Assembly (NCBI RefSeq): GCF_963678635.1
Contig: NC_087066.1
Span: 7,531,954 to 7,595,953 of the forward strand
DNA from: Symsagittifera roscoffensis
Lineage: Eukaryota; Xenacoelomorpha; Acoela; Convolutidae
Direction: 5' to 3'
DNA length: 64,000 bases
In this document: positions 10,881 to 22,223 of the stretch, one piece after another
How the letters are laid out: every line of letters starts with the position of its first letter
How positions within the stretch are numbered: the stretch's first letter is position 1
The notes under the pieces: generated by a model
What the model was told of the DNA's origin: nothing
The model's input: only the letters and a program-made list of their open reading frames with translations
Database searches by the model: none
Made by a program: the position numbers and the translations under genes

Positions 10881-11830
10881 TTAAAACGAAGAATGGTTGC
10901 TTAGATGAAGCTGACCAGAATGCGAGGGTCATGCCACATCCTACCGGAACTAACTTGGGCGTGAGGTCAGATCTTGCTTACGACCTCAAACACAGGAGCC
11001 ATTTGCGAAGGCTAACCGATGAGAGGGTCGGGAATCAAGACAATGAATTGTCCATCATAAAATCCGCGGGACAAAGCGGACAACTAGGGCGTTCTGGTTC
11101 AATGTACTAGCAAACCAGAAACCGAAAATTAAAAAGTATAAGCCAATCCATTCAAAATCAAAATCAGAAAGTGCCCATACGTTTGCGCTAAACAACGGGG
11201 TTGGGGTTAGGAAATCAGGAGTGGCAACGAAGCCAAAGGCGAAGAAAGCAAGAGAGTACTTTGTAATGCCTACACCGCAAAAAATAAAGGAACGGACCAT
11301 GAAGGAAGCTAACGCCGAAAACAGCAGCCAAAAAGAATCGAACGACTATTCAAAAATAATGGGTCAGAATTGGATGAGAGCGCAAACCTACCGATCATTT
11401 CACTAAAAGGGGCGACAAGGACAATAGCAGACACACAAGCAGGAACAGCACAAGAAACAACCACGCCAGCAGGACCAATACGCGAGAAAGACCAACAAGG
11501 ACAGGATCAACAAAAGGAACAGGGCGATAACCGCCTATCGGAGCGAAGAGAAAAGGAGCAGGGAATAAGAAATAATCCGATACTCGATACTGGAAGTGAA
11601 AACGACACCATTCCGGCAAGCCACTGGACCCTAAGTTACCGGCACCCGCGGATAAGAAAGGAAAGACAACACGAAAACCTAGTTTAGTATCATACAGCAG
11701 CCAGGACGATAGCAAGGACAAAACAAAGTCGCGAAGAAGTGCAGGAAAATGGACAGCGGTCATGAAAATGGGTGGTGTGATGATCGACTTCATAGGTAGC
11801 AAGAATGATAGAGCGGAGAAAAAGTAACAC
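10881..11830 (+). pseudogene. Gypsy Pol C-terminal low-complexity tail
   Basis: Open plus-strand segments (11221-11406 and 11370-11687, overlapping in different phases) encode lysine-, glutamine- and glutamate-rich sequence without a recognisable fold. They probably represent the disordered tail after integrase. A 135-residue minus-strand frame over the same bases is a mirror of this biased composition. Confidence 0.4.
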
Positions 11831-12068
11831 GAAAACTTAAAACTGAAAAAAAACTATCGTGAGCTCAGGGAGAGGATTGATCATTGTTGGTCTAAAACTC
11901 AAAATCCTCACCACCACTGAGTGATTTTTTTTATTTGTTTAAAACCGCTTTTACAAAACTTGTTCATTAACTTCAAAACTCATCATTCAGTAAATTCGTC
12001 AGCCTTTTTGCATAATTTTACAATCAACATCTATCAGTATTTTCGGTCATTTAAAATTTTCACTTATT

Positions 12069-12078
12069 GAAAGAGGAG
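12069..12078 (+). promoter_or_regulatory. Polypurine tract
   Basis: GAAAGAGGAG lies directly before the TG of the 3' LTR, the position expected for the plus-strand primer of an LTR retrotransposon. It supports the plus orientation. Confidence 0.8.
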
Positions 12079-12291
12079 TGTCATATGGTGCTAATTTAGT
12101 TCGTGAGAGCTTAAGTTCTAGCCATCAATCGAAGTCTATGGTTGTGCTAATTAGTCTGTTGACAGATGCTAACCTTCGGTATTGGCTCTCACTCTCGGTT
12201 GATCTCTATTGTCATTCTTGGATTTAACTTTGTAAGATTAAGTTACACTTATTGTCGGAATTTACTTATTGCTTGATTCACTTTTTCTACA
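12079..12291 (+). repeat. 3' LTR
   Basis: 213 bp, starting TGTCATATGGTG and ending TTTTTCTACA. It is homologous over its length to 6871-7076, with a short insertion near 12132-12140 relative to that copy. Confidence 0.92.
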
Positions 12292-12615
12292 CATTTTTGA
12301 CTGGTTGGACAAATCTTTATTAATAGAAGCTATGCAGAGCGTAGGTCGATGAACCACTTTAAAAAAATTAAGATTTTGGACGGAATTTAGAGCAACGAAA
12401 TGAAATGCCTCCTAAAATTCAAAATATTTGATTCCCCGCTGAAGGCTCTATCAAACTCTTGAAAAAAAGGTTCACTATTGTTTGTTTCAACCTTTAATTC
12501 AGCTTCCGGTCTTAAGTTTTTTTGCTTGTAATTCTCGATTTTCCTTAAATCTCTAGAGACATAGAATTTTTTTAGTCACCAAAAATGAATATTGTAAGCT
12601 TTGTTATCGGGAATG

Positions 12616-12820
12616 TCCTAAGAAAGAATGAATGTGTAACAGGTTGTTTCGCTTCCCCACAGTGGCTTGGGAGTAGCCGTTTTACAATTTTTGTTCTAGT
12701 TATTATCATATCCTCAATTAGTAGTATTCTTTTTTAATTGAAAATTTGTTTTATTTTCCAAGTTAACAATGTTAGCTCAGCTAATAACACGACGTACTAT
12801 TAAACAATTGGTATCATTCA
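12616..12820. repeat. Local duplication, unit 1
   Basis: Shares AATGTGTAACAGG, TTTCGCTTCCCCACAGTGGC and AACACGA-GTACTATTAAACAATTGG with 13051-13619. There the second unit is split by an inserted TIR element. Confidence 0.8.
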
Positions 12821-12844
12821 AAAACCTAACAAGATCAGTGAGAT

Positions 12845-13010
12845 TTTTTTAATCTCAGTTTTTTCGGTTTCACTTTTGTTTGTGTTTACGCTTAGAGGCC
12901 TAAGCCAGGGGACTATTCTCATGATGGAGAAATCAAATGATTCAAAAAATTCAACCAATCAGAATCAAAAGACGTTTCTATTCGCTAAATGTTTGTTGCT
13001 TTTTGATCAA
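12845..13010. repeat. Dispersed repeat, copy 1
   Basis: Matches 15215-15385: a T-rich lead-in, then CAGGGGACTATTCTCATGAT (CAGGGGCTGTTCTCATGAT in the other copy), then TTCAACCA-TCAGAAT and GACGTTTCTATTCGC. The CAGGGG...TCTCATG start resembles the terminus of the TIR element at 13105, so all three may be one family. Confidence 0.65.
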
Positions 13011-13050
13011 TATGAAGTAAATCGATGTATTTGAAAAAAAAATTGTTGTG

Positions 13051-13619
13051 TCCTAAAAAGAAATAAATGTGTAACAGGCTGTTTCGCTTCCCCACAGTGG
13101 CTTGAACGGGGGGCTATTCTCATGCGCGAAGGACCTAATGCGCGCAAAAACTCGTGAGCGAATGACCAGAAATAAAATTAGCTGAAAGTCAAATTTTCTT
13201 AAGAAGCAATTACCATTCAGTTAAATGAAGCAATATTTCGCTTCTTTTATAACGAAACTCTTGAAATATTAAATTTGCTTCAAATTGGCGGCGTCAGTGC
13301 CAATTTGGAAACTTTGCATATTTCTGGCTTTCTATATTCGGCCAATGTCAATACTCCTTCCCTAAAAGTGTTTACTTTCTTTCCAAATTTTAGGTTACTG
13401 AAATCTGATCGGCTGATTTTTATTTTCGCGCATTTGGTTCTTCGCGTATGAGGGATTCCACCGCTTGGGCGGAGCAGTTCTCCACGTTTTATTCTACTAA
13501 TTAACCTATCTTCAATTGTTAGTATTCTTTTATATTAAAAAGTTTGAACTGTTTTGCATTGTTACAACTTAAGCTCAGTTAATAACACGAAGTACTATTA
13601 AACAATTGGTAACATTTTC
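13051..13619. repeat. Local duplication, unit 2, interrupted
   Basis: Second copy of the 12616-12820 unit. Its left part is 13051-13104 and its right part 13463-13619, with a 358-bp element between them. Confidence 0.8.
13105..13462. mobile_element. TIR element (MITE) with GCTTG target duplication
   Basis: The ends are imperfect inverted repeats. The left end reads CTATTCTCATGCGCGAAGG then CCTAATGCGCGC. The reverse complement of the right end reads ATCCCTCATACGCGAAG then AACCAAATGCGCG. GCTTG flanks both sides (13100-13104 and 13463-13467), and the uninterrupted unit at 12616 has a single GTGGCTTGG, acting as an empty site. No coding capacity. The superfamily is not assignable from the ends alone. 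Confidence 0.75.
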
Positions 13620-15214
13620 AATCTCGCTGGGAAATTAGTAGAATGATATGACACCAGAAAGGCGCCACCGTAAATAAGAAACGAGTAGAAAAGCCAAAAC
13701 CCTTGATGCACCCTCGTGCACTGACTAGACAGAATCCAGAAATAACTTTGTCATAGAAAAAACTCGACAACAACCGTCGAGGCATTTGGAGTAGTGTTTT
13801 TGTTTGCTGCAGTGTTGGAGTTTTCGCAAAATTGCAATATTTGCATGTATGTGGCCTCTTGTAGATACATCATGACGCTATGAAAGATTGCATTTCAACA
13901 ATAGAATCAATTGAGAGATCATAACTCAAAGAGATAAACGACGATATAAAAATACTTGAGTTTGATTAGGCATTTTTCGTGTAAAAAAAAGTTTTTAAGC
14001 ATTCAATATAGTTGCCTGGTTTTTTGGGCAGAGTTTTTTTCAGATGTTACAATGGGTGGCAGATTTAAGTTGATTAGCCAGGCCGCTCATTGTTATTTTT
14101 CAAACAGAAAAATTAATTTAGATTGGATCCAAATACCTGCAAAAACAGCGTGAAGTTTGACTTTTTTGATGAAAAATGTAACTGGAAAAACTCTGTAAAT
14201 AAAAGTATTTTTTACTCCAAACTTTTTCAATTATAAAATATGCGCTACCTAATTATTTCTGAAAGTGGCCATTCTTGGTAATATTGCGCCCAGATTTTGA
14301 GTTTTACCGTTTTTTCAGACAGAAGTTTTAGAGGCTTTTAGTTTTCTCGGGTTGAAGTCCTACCGTTAGTTATCGCTTTTTCTGTATTATCCCAGTGATC
14401 GCAACTTTCCAGCGCTAATTCAAGTATAGTTCAGAGTTTCTTGCATAACTAAACCTGCGATAATTCAGAGCTAATTTCAGAGCTCTGTAATGATTCCGTA
14501 GAAAACCAGCGCTAAAACTTAAGAAATTATTACTCATTCTTGTAGCTTTCAAATGAGAGTTTTAGTTGATAAGCCATTTAACTTGTGATTACCCATACCT
14601 TGATGACCCAGAAGTAGCATTCATGCCCACAAAGCTGATGGCTGCGGGTTCGAAACTTACTAAGTGACTATTTGCAGCTGTTTCATCGCTGAAAATAAGC
14701 CAAATTAGCATTAATTTATAGATAAAATTTGCAATTATGGGAATGAAAATCGATAACTCCTCGATGGCAATCGCTGTTTAATCGCTCGTTTATTGCTAAT
14801 TTTCAAACTGAGCTCAACACGGGATGTTAAATATCCGGTCAATTGCATCATCAGAGTGCTGGTTTTTGATCTTTTTGTTATCAAATTTTGGGAAACGCTT
14901 CTGCAGTGTATATGCAGTTGCTTTTTGTTTAGACTGCTACCAAGCTTCATTTTATCGGGAACTTCTTTCTGGAACTTCTAACAACATTGTTAAATGTCTC
15001 AAATATTTCGCTGCCGATCGCATTGAAAACCGCAAATTAATTTTCCTTAAACTAAAAAAATTGATGGCAATGCGAGTGTTGATTAATTTTGTTTTCATTA
15101 GAAATGTTTAGGTACGGTTTTTAGTTGATTTTGTTTTGATAATTTTATTTCCCCGTTGCTGTCATGTATTTTTGCTGTCAGTTTCTTAAATCCTAAAATG
15201 TGGGTGAGTTTCTT
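13620..15214. other. No gene recognised
   Basis: AT-rich sequence. The open frames at 13956-14153, 14735-14950 and 14824-15111 have no recognisable domain and no supporting splice or start context. Confidence 0.5.
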
Positions 15215-15385
15215 AATTTTAATTTTTTTTCGCTTTCACTATTTTTTTTCTGATTATGCACAGAGGCTTACACCAGGGGCTGTTCTCATGATGGAGGGAC
15301 CAAATAAATGTAACTATTCAACCAGTCAGAATTAGAAGACCTTTCTATTCGCTTCATGGTTGTTGCACTGAATCGAATTAGCAGA
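15215..15385. repeat. Dispersed repeat, copy 2
   Basis: Second copy of the repeat at 12845-13010, beginning in a T-rich run and containing CAGGGGCTGTTCTCATGATG and TTCAACCAGTCAGAAT. Confidence 0.65.
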
Positions 15386-18300
15386 AATGAATACTATTAT
15401 GCACAGTCCGTGCAGATTCGTTAAGTTTTATGTTTTTCGTTTCAAGTTTCCATATGTCGTTTCAATTGTATTCTCATGTAGCTGCTACACTCTTATTGTC
15501 GTTTTCCAAAATTACGAGAGTTCTTACGCTCAACCGAGCGTTTGGAAGTCACGGCTTTCATAGTCAAGGCTGGTGTTATTAAAAATTTTAATCAGAGTTG
15601 TTTTATTTGAATCCAGTAAAATTTTATAGATTGTTCTTCTTTTAGAACTTCACACTTTATCTGCATTGATGAAGTTTAAGCTTTAAATTTTCGCTAGTGA
15701 ATATACTGGTAGGCTGTATGTGGTCAGGTCATTGCAATTTTTTTTCTTTAAGTTAGCATAATATTAGTAGTGCCTGTAACAACAAACGAGCGTTCCAAAC
15801 AAACCAAAAAAGAAGGTAGTTAAAAATTCTTTTGTAAAAGATTCTATTTAAAAACGAATTCTAAGCAAAAACTTAAATTGAAATCCGAGAAAAAAAAATA
15901 ATTGAGAAAAATCAAGTTTTTTTTTAAAAATTGCTTGAAAGATCTATTGATACATTTCGAGTTAAGCTGGTTTTATAACTAATATTGATTAGCTAACTTA
16001 ACCGCTAAAATTTGTTTTGAACCGTCAATATCCTTGATTAAATATTCTGGTTTGAGTCTACAGCAGAGTTAGTTTGATTATATAAAGTTGATAACGTTTC
16101 AAACACAAAACAAACTTTTTCGGATAATTTTTTTTTTCAAAAAAAAAGTTTTGTTCAAAAAATTGAATCTTCTGATGAAAAAGCAAAATCGTTGAAAGTT
16201 TTGACCGCCAATTATTTGGATCCAAATAGTGCTCTTTTCAAGTTATTGAATATACAAATTTTTCAATTCCCATTATTCAATTATTTTGCTGTTTACACCT
16301 TAATAGGATGAAACATAACTCGCGCTGATTATTTTAAGTTCACAATCTTTACAGCCCTATAACTCGTTGCAGATAAACACAAGGATAGCCCGTTACTGTG
16401 CAAGTAACACAGAATGTTTCGACCATAATGTTAAAAAATACAACAAGCTTTTTTCAAATTATTGTCCTATTTTAGGCGTAGTTTGATAAAAGGAGCTGAA
16501 CAAAAAACTGTGGGTTAGGTATATTCGACAGCTATAATAAAATAAGCATATGGAAAAAGTTACTGAAAAAGCACAAAAAAAATCAACAAAAAGATATTTC
16601 AGGTTTTTTTCGAATTTTTGAAACTTTTGATTACAAAAACGCGTTCAAATACTTCAAGTAAACTAGCGTTTGAAACTAAACTGAACACCCAAGTAAAACT
16701 AAACTTCTTAAGGTTTTGAATTAAGCTATTATATAATCTTTAGGCAATAATAAGACTGCTTGCTTGCTTTATTCGCTCGAAATAAGACAAAAAATCAAAA
16801 TTTTAAAACCAGTTTTTTTTCAATTTTTTATGTGGTTCGAATGACGACTGTAAGGGCTTTAATATGATTTATTATCACTCAGCCCAGTCTGATCAGTATT
16901 TGTGGTTTTTGGTTTTGCGTGGAAAAAAAACGAAAACACACCCTAATAAAAAGTTCTTCCCCATTTTCAATGGTAGGAACAAAAAATGCATTAAGTTTGA
17001 GCTGAATACTCATCTAGGTTTCAGATATTACAGAAAACTTGTCAAATTTAGCTAAATATAAAGTCAAAAAATACAGTCAAAGTACAACTATTATTTAATT
17101 TTCTTCAGAGATTGGATCGACACAGGCAACCAACCAAACATTTCCGGAGAGTTGTCTCACTTTCAATCGCTCAAGGAGTCGACATGACTAGAGGGCTTAA
17201 CTCGTATATCAATTGAAGTACCAAACTTACTAAGACATAATTTCCTCATGGAGATTTATAGTTGCAGCTGATAACTATATAGCTATATCTACATTTACCA
17301 ACATTTTAAAGTGATATTAAACAATTCGCTATTTTTTGGTTTTTTTGAGCTAGGTGAGGTTTGAGGCTGATTCACTACATGCACTCGAGTCAAAAAACTC
17401 CTGCGCACTTCCCAGTAATTGCTGTCTAATGAATTAACCCGGTCTAGTTTCGGTCTGAATGCCTCGGCATTTTGAAAGCTATAGCCCTCCTTGATTTATT
17501 TTGAGACCCAGTTTCGAACTGACTTTACCCCGGTGGCGAGTTTGAATTTCGAGTAGAAAAATTGCATGAATCTATCGTGCAAACTAATTTAACAATTAAG
17601 AATAGGGTAAAGGTATACCATAACGCTAAAGCTTAAAACTTTAAACAGAAACTGTTTGACCGTTAGGACATAGTTCTATAGATTTATGTAATAAACGGTC
17701 GGCCTGGGCAAAATAAGATCCCTTTATAAACGCTTGTTTATGGTGAAAGCCTTTCAGGAAACACTGCTGGAGATCTCAAAACCCCTGATTACAGTTGTGA
17801 TCTGTCACGACTAAATGAGATTATTTATTGACCATTGGGTTGTTTTCCTCGCTTTTTGGTGCACGAAGGTTGAGTTGTTTTGGTTCAACTCTCTGGCTGA
17901 AATTCAATTTCAAAGAAGACTGCTCCAGTAATGACGCCAGATTTCGCAACCATAAAAGTATTAGAAAGCCAATGGACCTAAGAGCAGAAAACTCTAAACT
18001 ATATACTTTCAATTTTAACCTATCTATTTTACATAGAAATTCTGATATTTTACACGGAAGCCCAATATATTCAATTTTTCTTAAAAATAATTTCAAGCGG
18101 AATAGTTTACGCTGAAACGAGCGAAGTATTTCAGTTGACGAAGAGATTGCTCTTATTTCCAGACAGTCGGAAAAATCGGAAAAAAAAGAAAACGTTGAAG
18201 CTAAAAAATCAGGCAACGTTTTCTAATTTTCTGCCATCTCAATTTTCATTCTAAAATTGTTCCGAAACACTTTTCAAAGGCAATCATTTCAAAGCCAGTC

Positions 18301-18899
18301 TATTTTTATGCTTATCTGGTTTCCTGCTAATTCGATAAAATTGAAGAATGAGAAAAGCATAAACTGGATTTCGGTGTCTAGGTTTGAGAGGGAATTAGAA
18401 TACGCCTAAAATAACCCGCTTCTGATGTTTTATTTTAATTCAGTTCAATTCTTCTACCTTTTCCAATTTTAGATTATTTTATGAACTCAAATTTATTGTC
18501 TTTTATTTTGTCGGTTTGAATACTTTGTGACTCGTTATTTACAGCATTTATTCACTCTGTCTGTTCATAAAACATCAGGTAGCATTTTTCAACTTATACT
18601 GAAGTTTTTAGGCTAGAAGGGAAAAAAATAGGCCTATGCTACGCGCACTTCAAAAAAATCCATTCGTATTTCCCGGAGCAGTTACTATTTATCTATTCTA
18701 ATTTTTTAAACCTCATTCTAGTTGGTATCACAAAAACTCGCAAGAAAGGCCGCTCACAAAATTGAGGAAACTGCAACTCGCAAAGTTTGAAATTTAGTTA
18801 AAATCACGACAATGACAAGCGGCGACCGCTTACAATGCTTCGCTTATTTCCAGCTCGATTAGTATTGCCCGCATGAGTGTTTGACTTGAATCTAGATTA
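15386..18899. other. No gene recognised
   Basis: Long AT-rich intergenic or intronic stretch. A 131-residue minus-strand frame (17821-18216) and a partly mirrored plus-strand frame (17828-18115) are the longest. Both are leucine/phenylalanine/serine-rich without a domain, so I do not call them genes. Confidence 0.5.
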
Positions 18900-19349
18900 T
18901 TGTTCAGAATTTCGAGAAAGTGACGCGATAATTTTGCCCGAGGTGGGTTTTTTCTCCAGACCAGTTTAGACTTTTTAGTTGACATTCTCGGCCAAATATA
19001 AAAATTAAACTCTGAAAAGTAATGCAGTCTGGAACTCAAAAATGAAAAGATAATTCACCTGTAATTAACTTTTGTTAAATTTTTTGCGCTTCAAAATTTC
19101 CGCTTTGGTCGATTTGGGACAAAAAATTTTTATCCCGGCTTAGAAACGGCTCCAGTTTGAATTGAGACCTGCTATTTAACTTTTTTATTGCGTTACGATA
19201 CCCTAAAATTTTCATTTTGTAATTTTCGGGGGATGATTGATTGTGCGAGGGATGATTTTCAAATGTTTTTAGAAAAGTTGAACACTAATCTTTTGACTTT
19301 AAAGAGCAGTCAGAGGATCCAGGGCGTCGCCCTGATACGAGCAGTTTTG
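18900..19349 (-). mobile_element. Helentron-like non-autonomous element, diverged copy
   Basis: Reverse-oriented copy of the ~530-bp family described at 45391. Its left end has TTGTTCAGA-TTTCG. It then has GCCCGAGG-GGGTTTTTTCTCCAGAC, a central CGATTTGGGAC and a right end CAGGGCGTCGCCCTGAT followed by ACGAGCAGTTTTG. The right-end palindrome (GGGCGTCGCCC) is intact. Confidence 0.75.
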
Positions 19350-20201
19350 TTTTATCTTGTAAAAAAATTAATGCGGGTTTTCATTTTCGTTCATTTGCGA
19401 GCTGTCCATTTTTGCAAGTTGCTTTTTGTATTTTGATTTTTCAATAAGGAAAACGCTTCTAGTTAAATTCCTTTGAATGAAAAAAAATCGGTAGTCATAC
19501 AGTTCTATTTATTGAAAAAATTCTGTTCAGACAACTCCATCAATAAAAATGCTATACATGCAGTTTCGTTAATGTAAATTTTGACTATCGAAGAAAATGA
19601 GGAATGAATTATGCTTGGATTTTTAAACTAATAAAAACTTCTAAAAAGCAATTCTAGACTAGGGATTAAAGGGTTATATTTAATGCAATTTGAACCTTCT
19701 TAAATTGCTCTCTTAAAATCGCTGGAAGCTTTATCTACGATAAGGAAAGCATAGCACGAAATAACAAGAAGTGAATTCACGCATGCTATTTGGTCACATT
19801 CTTGTTCCAATTTTTGGAAAAGGTGAGTATGATTGTATAATGCTCGGTTTGCTTTTTTATTTAAAACAACTTTACAAAACTCGTCTGGTCCTTCAAGGGA
19901 TCGCTCTCCTGATCTTATATGGGCCCAGCCGGGAGTGCACCTCACTAAAGTAACCTGCCAAAAATCTGTCTAAACTGTTCGTATTCTAATTTACACGCGT
20001 TGCGAACTGTCCCGCTCTACAAATGTTCTATTTGAATTGGCAGCTTATTGTTTTTTTTTCTATACACAATGCAAATTGTAACACTTAAATTTCAATATGA
20101 TTTCAAGTGATGTTTTGAGCAACAATAATTCTAGAAGAGTTGCGTAACGCAAACCATAATCTTCAGCAGACACAATAAAACTTTTTCAAATAAAGACTTT
20201 T
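19350..20201. other. No gene recognised
   Basis: AT-rich. The frames at 19700-19945 (minus) and 19771-19953 (plus) overlap and show no domain. Confidence 0.5.
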
Positions 20202-20209
20202 ATCATATA

Positions 20210-20661
20210 CAGGGGCGGATCTAGGATTTTCTCGAGGGGGGGGGGGGGGGGGGGTGCGGATTTTCAAAAATTTTTCAAAAATTTTAACGACCTTTTTTAT
20301 TTTTTTTAGGTCGACCAAATTGATTTTTCGAGCTCTCCCAAAGCACGGTTTTGTCCCATTTTCGGCAAAAATTTTTTGCGCCGCAGGCAAAATTTTGAAA
20401 AAAACAGTTTTTAGGCACTTTTTGGAAAATTTTGACCGAAAAATTGCGTTTTTTCGGCGCGCGGTCCCCCCTCAAAATTAGTATATATTGGCGCCCAAGG
20501 CGCCTTTACAAAAACTTTAGGGTCGGTCGGCCAAAAATGGATTTCTTAAAAAGTATCAAAGGAGGGACACTTTGGGTCGGCAAGGGGTCGAATCCCTGAG
20601 AAAGAAGAGCGTCCGGCCCGCCACCGCCCCCCCCCCCCCTAAATCCGTAAATCCGCCCCTG
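20210..20661 (+). mobile_element. hAT-like MITE, copy A
   Basis: 452 bp with terminal inverted repeats. The left end reads CAGGGGCGGATCTAGGA and the right end is the inverse of CAGGGGCGGATTTACGGATT. CAGGGG(C/T)-type ends with 8-bp duplications are usual for hAT elements. The flanks ATCATATA and ATTTTATG match at 5 of 8 positions, consistent with a decayed duplication. Inside are an 18-base G run (about 20237-20254), a central GGCGCC block beside TATATTGG, and a C run near 20630. The open frames on both strands here are products of the biased composition, not genes. Confidence 0.8.
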
Positions 20662-20849
20662 ATTTTATGTCCTGCTCGAAAAAATTTCGGCCCTCTGTTG
20701 CCTAAGTCTTCGGCAGTCAGTTTTTTAAAATGAAATATTACTGCACTTTTTGACTTGTTTTGACCAAGAAATTGCCTTTTTGACGGCTTTCTTTTGTTCA
20801 AGCTTAGTGCTAAAGGGCTTTTAAGGTAATTCAAGAATTATTTGAGAGT

Positions 20850-20991
20850 TGTTCGGCCAAAAATAGATGTAAAATATTAGCAAAGGGCGGACTGTCCGGA
20901 TAGTAAGTGGTTGGACTCTTTGAGGGGTGATTCGACCCACTCAGGGGGTCCAAAAAGCCTCCAGCTTCTTTACCTAATTCAGCCCCTGATT
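20850..20991 (+). mobile_element. hAT-like MITE fragment
   Basis: A right-end half copy of the same family: GGCCAAAAATAGAT, then TTCGACCCACTCAGGGGG, ending TTCAGCCCCTG. It lies just downstream of copy A and lacks the left terminus. Confidence 0.6.
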
Positions 20992-21827
20992 GTAGATAGG
21001 CATTTAAAAACGGCCAAAGTTTATTTAGCCAAAGTATAAGACAATGAAATAGAAAAATCCAAGGATAATTTTTAAACAATTGCAGTCATTTTGATGCTAG
21101 TTTTTAACAAACTTTAACAAATAACACAATTCTTACCAGTTAGGTTTTTTACGTGGCCTTATTTTATCTGATGAATCGTTATCAAAATATTTTTCAAGGC
21201 GTGACATTTAGTTAATAGCTCGCATTTAGTTAATAGCTCGCATTTAGTTCATTTAAGTTTATTATTAGATCATTCGCTTTTATGAGATATTGGATTTTAT
21301 TGATTAACCTCCGTTGAACTGCGGAACTGTTTGTTTGATAAACTTGTCTGTTTCGTTCTTTTTTCTACAAAAAGTGGAAGTAAAATCCATTTGTATATTT
21401 ATTCTTTCTTTTTTTACCTTTGTTAAATTGAGACAGCTTAATTAAACCGCCTGTTCAGACTTTTAGTCAAATGACAGCCGACGGGTACCTTAGACTAATG
21501 CACCCCACCCCCTCACTACCTACTAATCGTGAGGGTTCTCAAAAGTCTAAGCGAATATTCGCGCCGTTAGCGCTGTTTTAATGAGCACGGCTAGCCAGTT
21601 GATAATTAAGCTTTGAACTGACTGGTTCGACGAAATTTATTACAAATAAAATTAACGGTGATGCTACTGAAAGGAGTTTTTTAATGACTGTTTTTACCGA
21701 AATTGGCGTCAAGTGCGACATAATTAGAAAAAAAATGATTTTGAATTTTTCTGCTATTCAAAATGATTAAAATAGAAAAAAAAACATTCCGGATTGACTT
21801 TAATTATTTGAAAATGCAATTTAATGG
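20992..21827. other. No gene recognised; short 20-bp tandem repeat
   Basis: AT-rich. CGCATTTAGTTAATAGCT occurs about 2.5 times in tandem at about 21205-21250. Nothing else is identified. Confidence 0.5.
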
Positions 21828-21835
21828 TTTCCATA

Positions 21836-22215
21836 CAGGGGCGGATTTAGGGGGGAGGGGACGGGGGGTGGCGGAGGCCCCCCTTCTCAGGGATTCGACC
21901 CCCTGCCGACCCAAAGGGTCCCCCCTTTGGAACTTTTTAAGAAATCCATTTTTGGTGACGGACCCTTATTTTTCTAAAGGCGCCTCTGGCGCCAATATAT
22001 ACTAACTTTGAGGGGGAGCGCGCGCCAAAAAAAACGCGATTTTTTTTTGTCGAAATTTTCCAAAAAGTGCCCAAAAAAGGCTTTTTTGACTTGTTTTTTC
22101 AAAAATTTGGCTGCGGCGCAGAAAATTTGGCCAAAAAAAGATCCGCCGGGGGGCGGATTTTCAAAAAGATTTTTGAAAATCCGCCCCCCTCGAGAAAATC
22201 CTAGATCTGCCCCTG
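21836..22215 (-). mobile_element. hAT-like MITE, copy B, perfect 8-bp target duplication
   Basis: 380 bp, reverse orientation relative to copy A. The ends are CAGGGGCGGATTTAGG and, inverted, CAGGGGCAGATCTAGGA. TTTCCATA flanks both sides exactly (21828-21835 and 22216-22223). The 8-bp duplication and CA(G)GGG ends place it in the hAT superfamily. It has no transposase. The overlapping open frames (21763-22005, 22008-22349 and 21974-22228) are shadows of the repeat. Confidence 0.9.
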
Positions 22216-22223
22216 TTTCCATA

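Larger units (their letters stand above)
6871..12291 (+). mobile_element. Gypsy LTR retrotransposon, decayed, RT core deleted
   Basis: A 5.4-kb element bounded by two similar ~210-bp LTRs that start TGTCATATGG and end CA. The order inside is primer-binding site, gag with a damaged zinc knuckle, protease remnant, end of RT, RNase H, integrase with HHCC region and core, basic tail, polypurine tract. This is the Gypsy order (PR-RT-RH-IN). All ORFs carry stops or frameshifts and the RT catalytic core is missing, so it is non-autonomous. The flanks CATC (6867-6870) and CATT (12292-12295) could be a decayed 4-bp target duplication. Confidence 0.9.

Noticed and set aside
11395-11802. 135-residue minus-strand hydrophobic frame
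   Set aside because: It is the complement of a lysine/glutamine-rich Gypsy Pol tail, which automatically gives leucine/phenylalanine/serine-rich antisense.
17821-18216. 131-residue minus-strand frame
   Set aside because: No recognisable domain or splice context, and a low-complexity composition expected from AT-rich DNA of this amount.
20163-20834. Several overlapping frames with proline/glycine/lysine-rich products
   Set aside because: They fall inside the hAT-like MITE and are produced by its G and C runs. The same frames recur wherever the repeat occurs.
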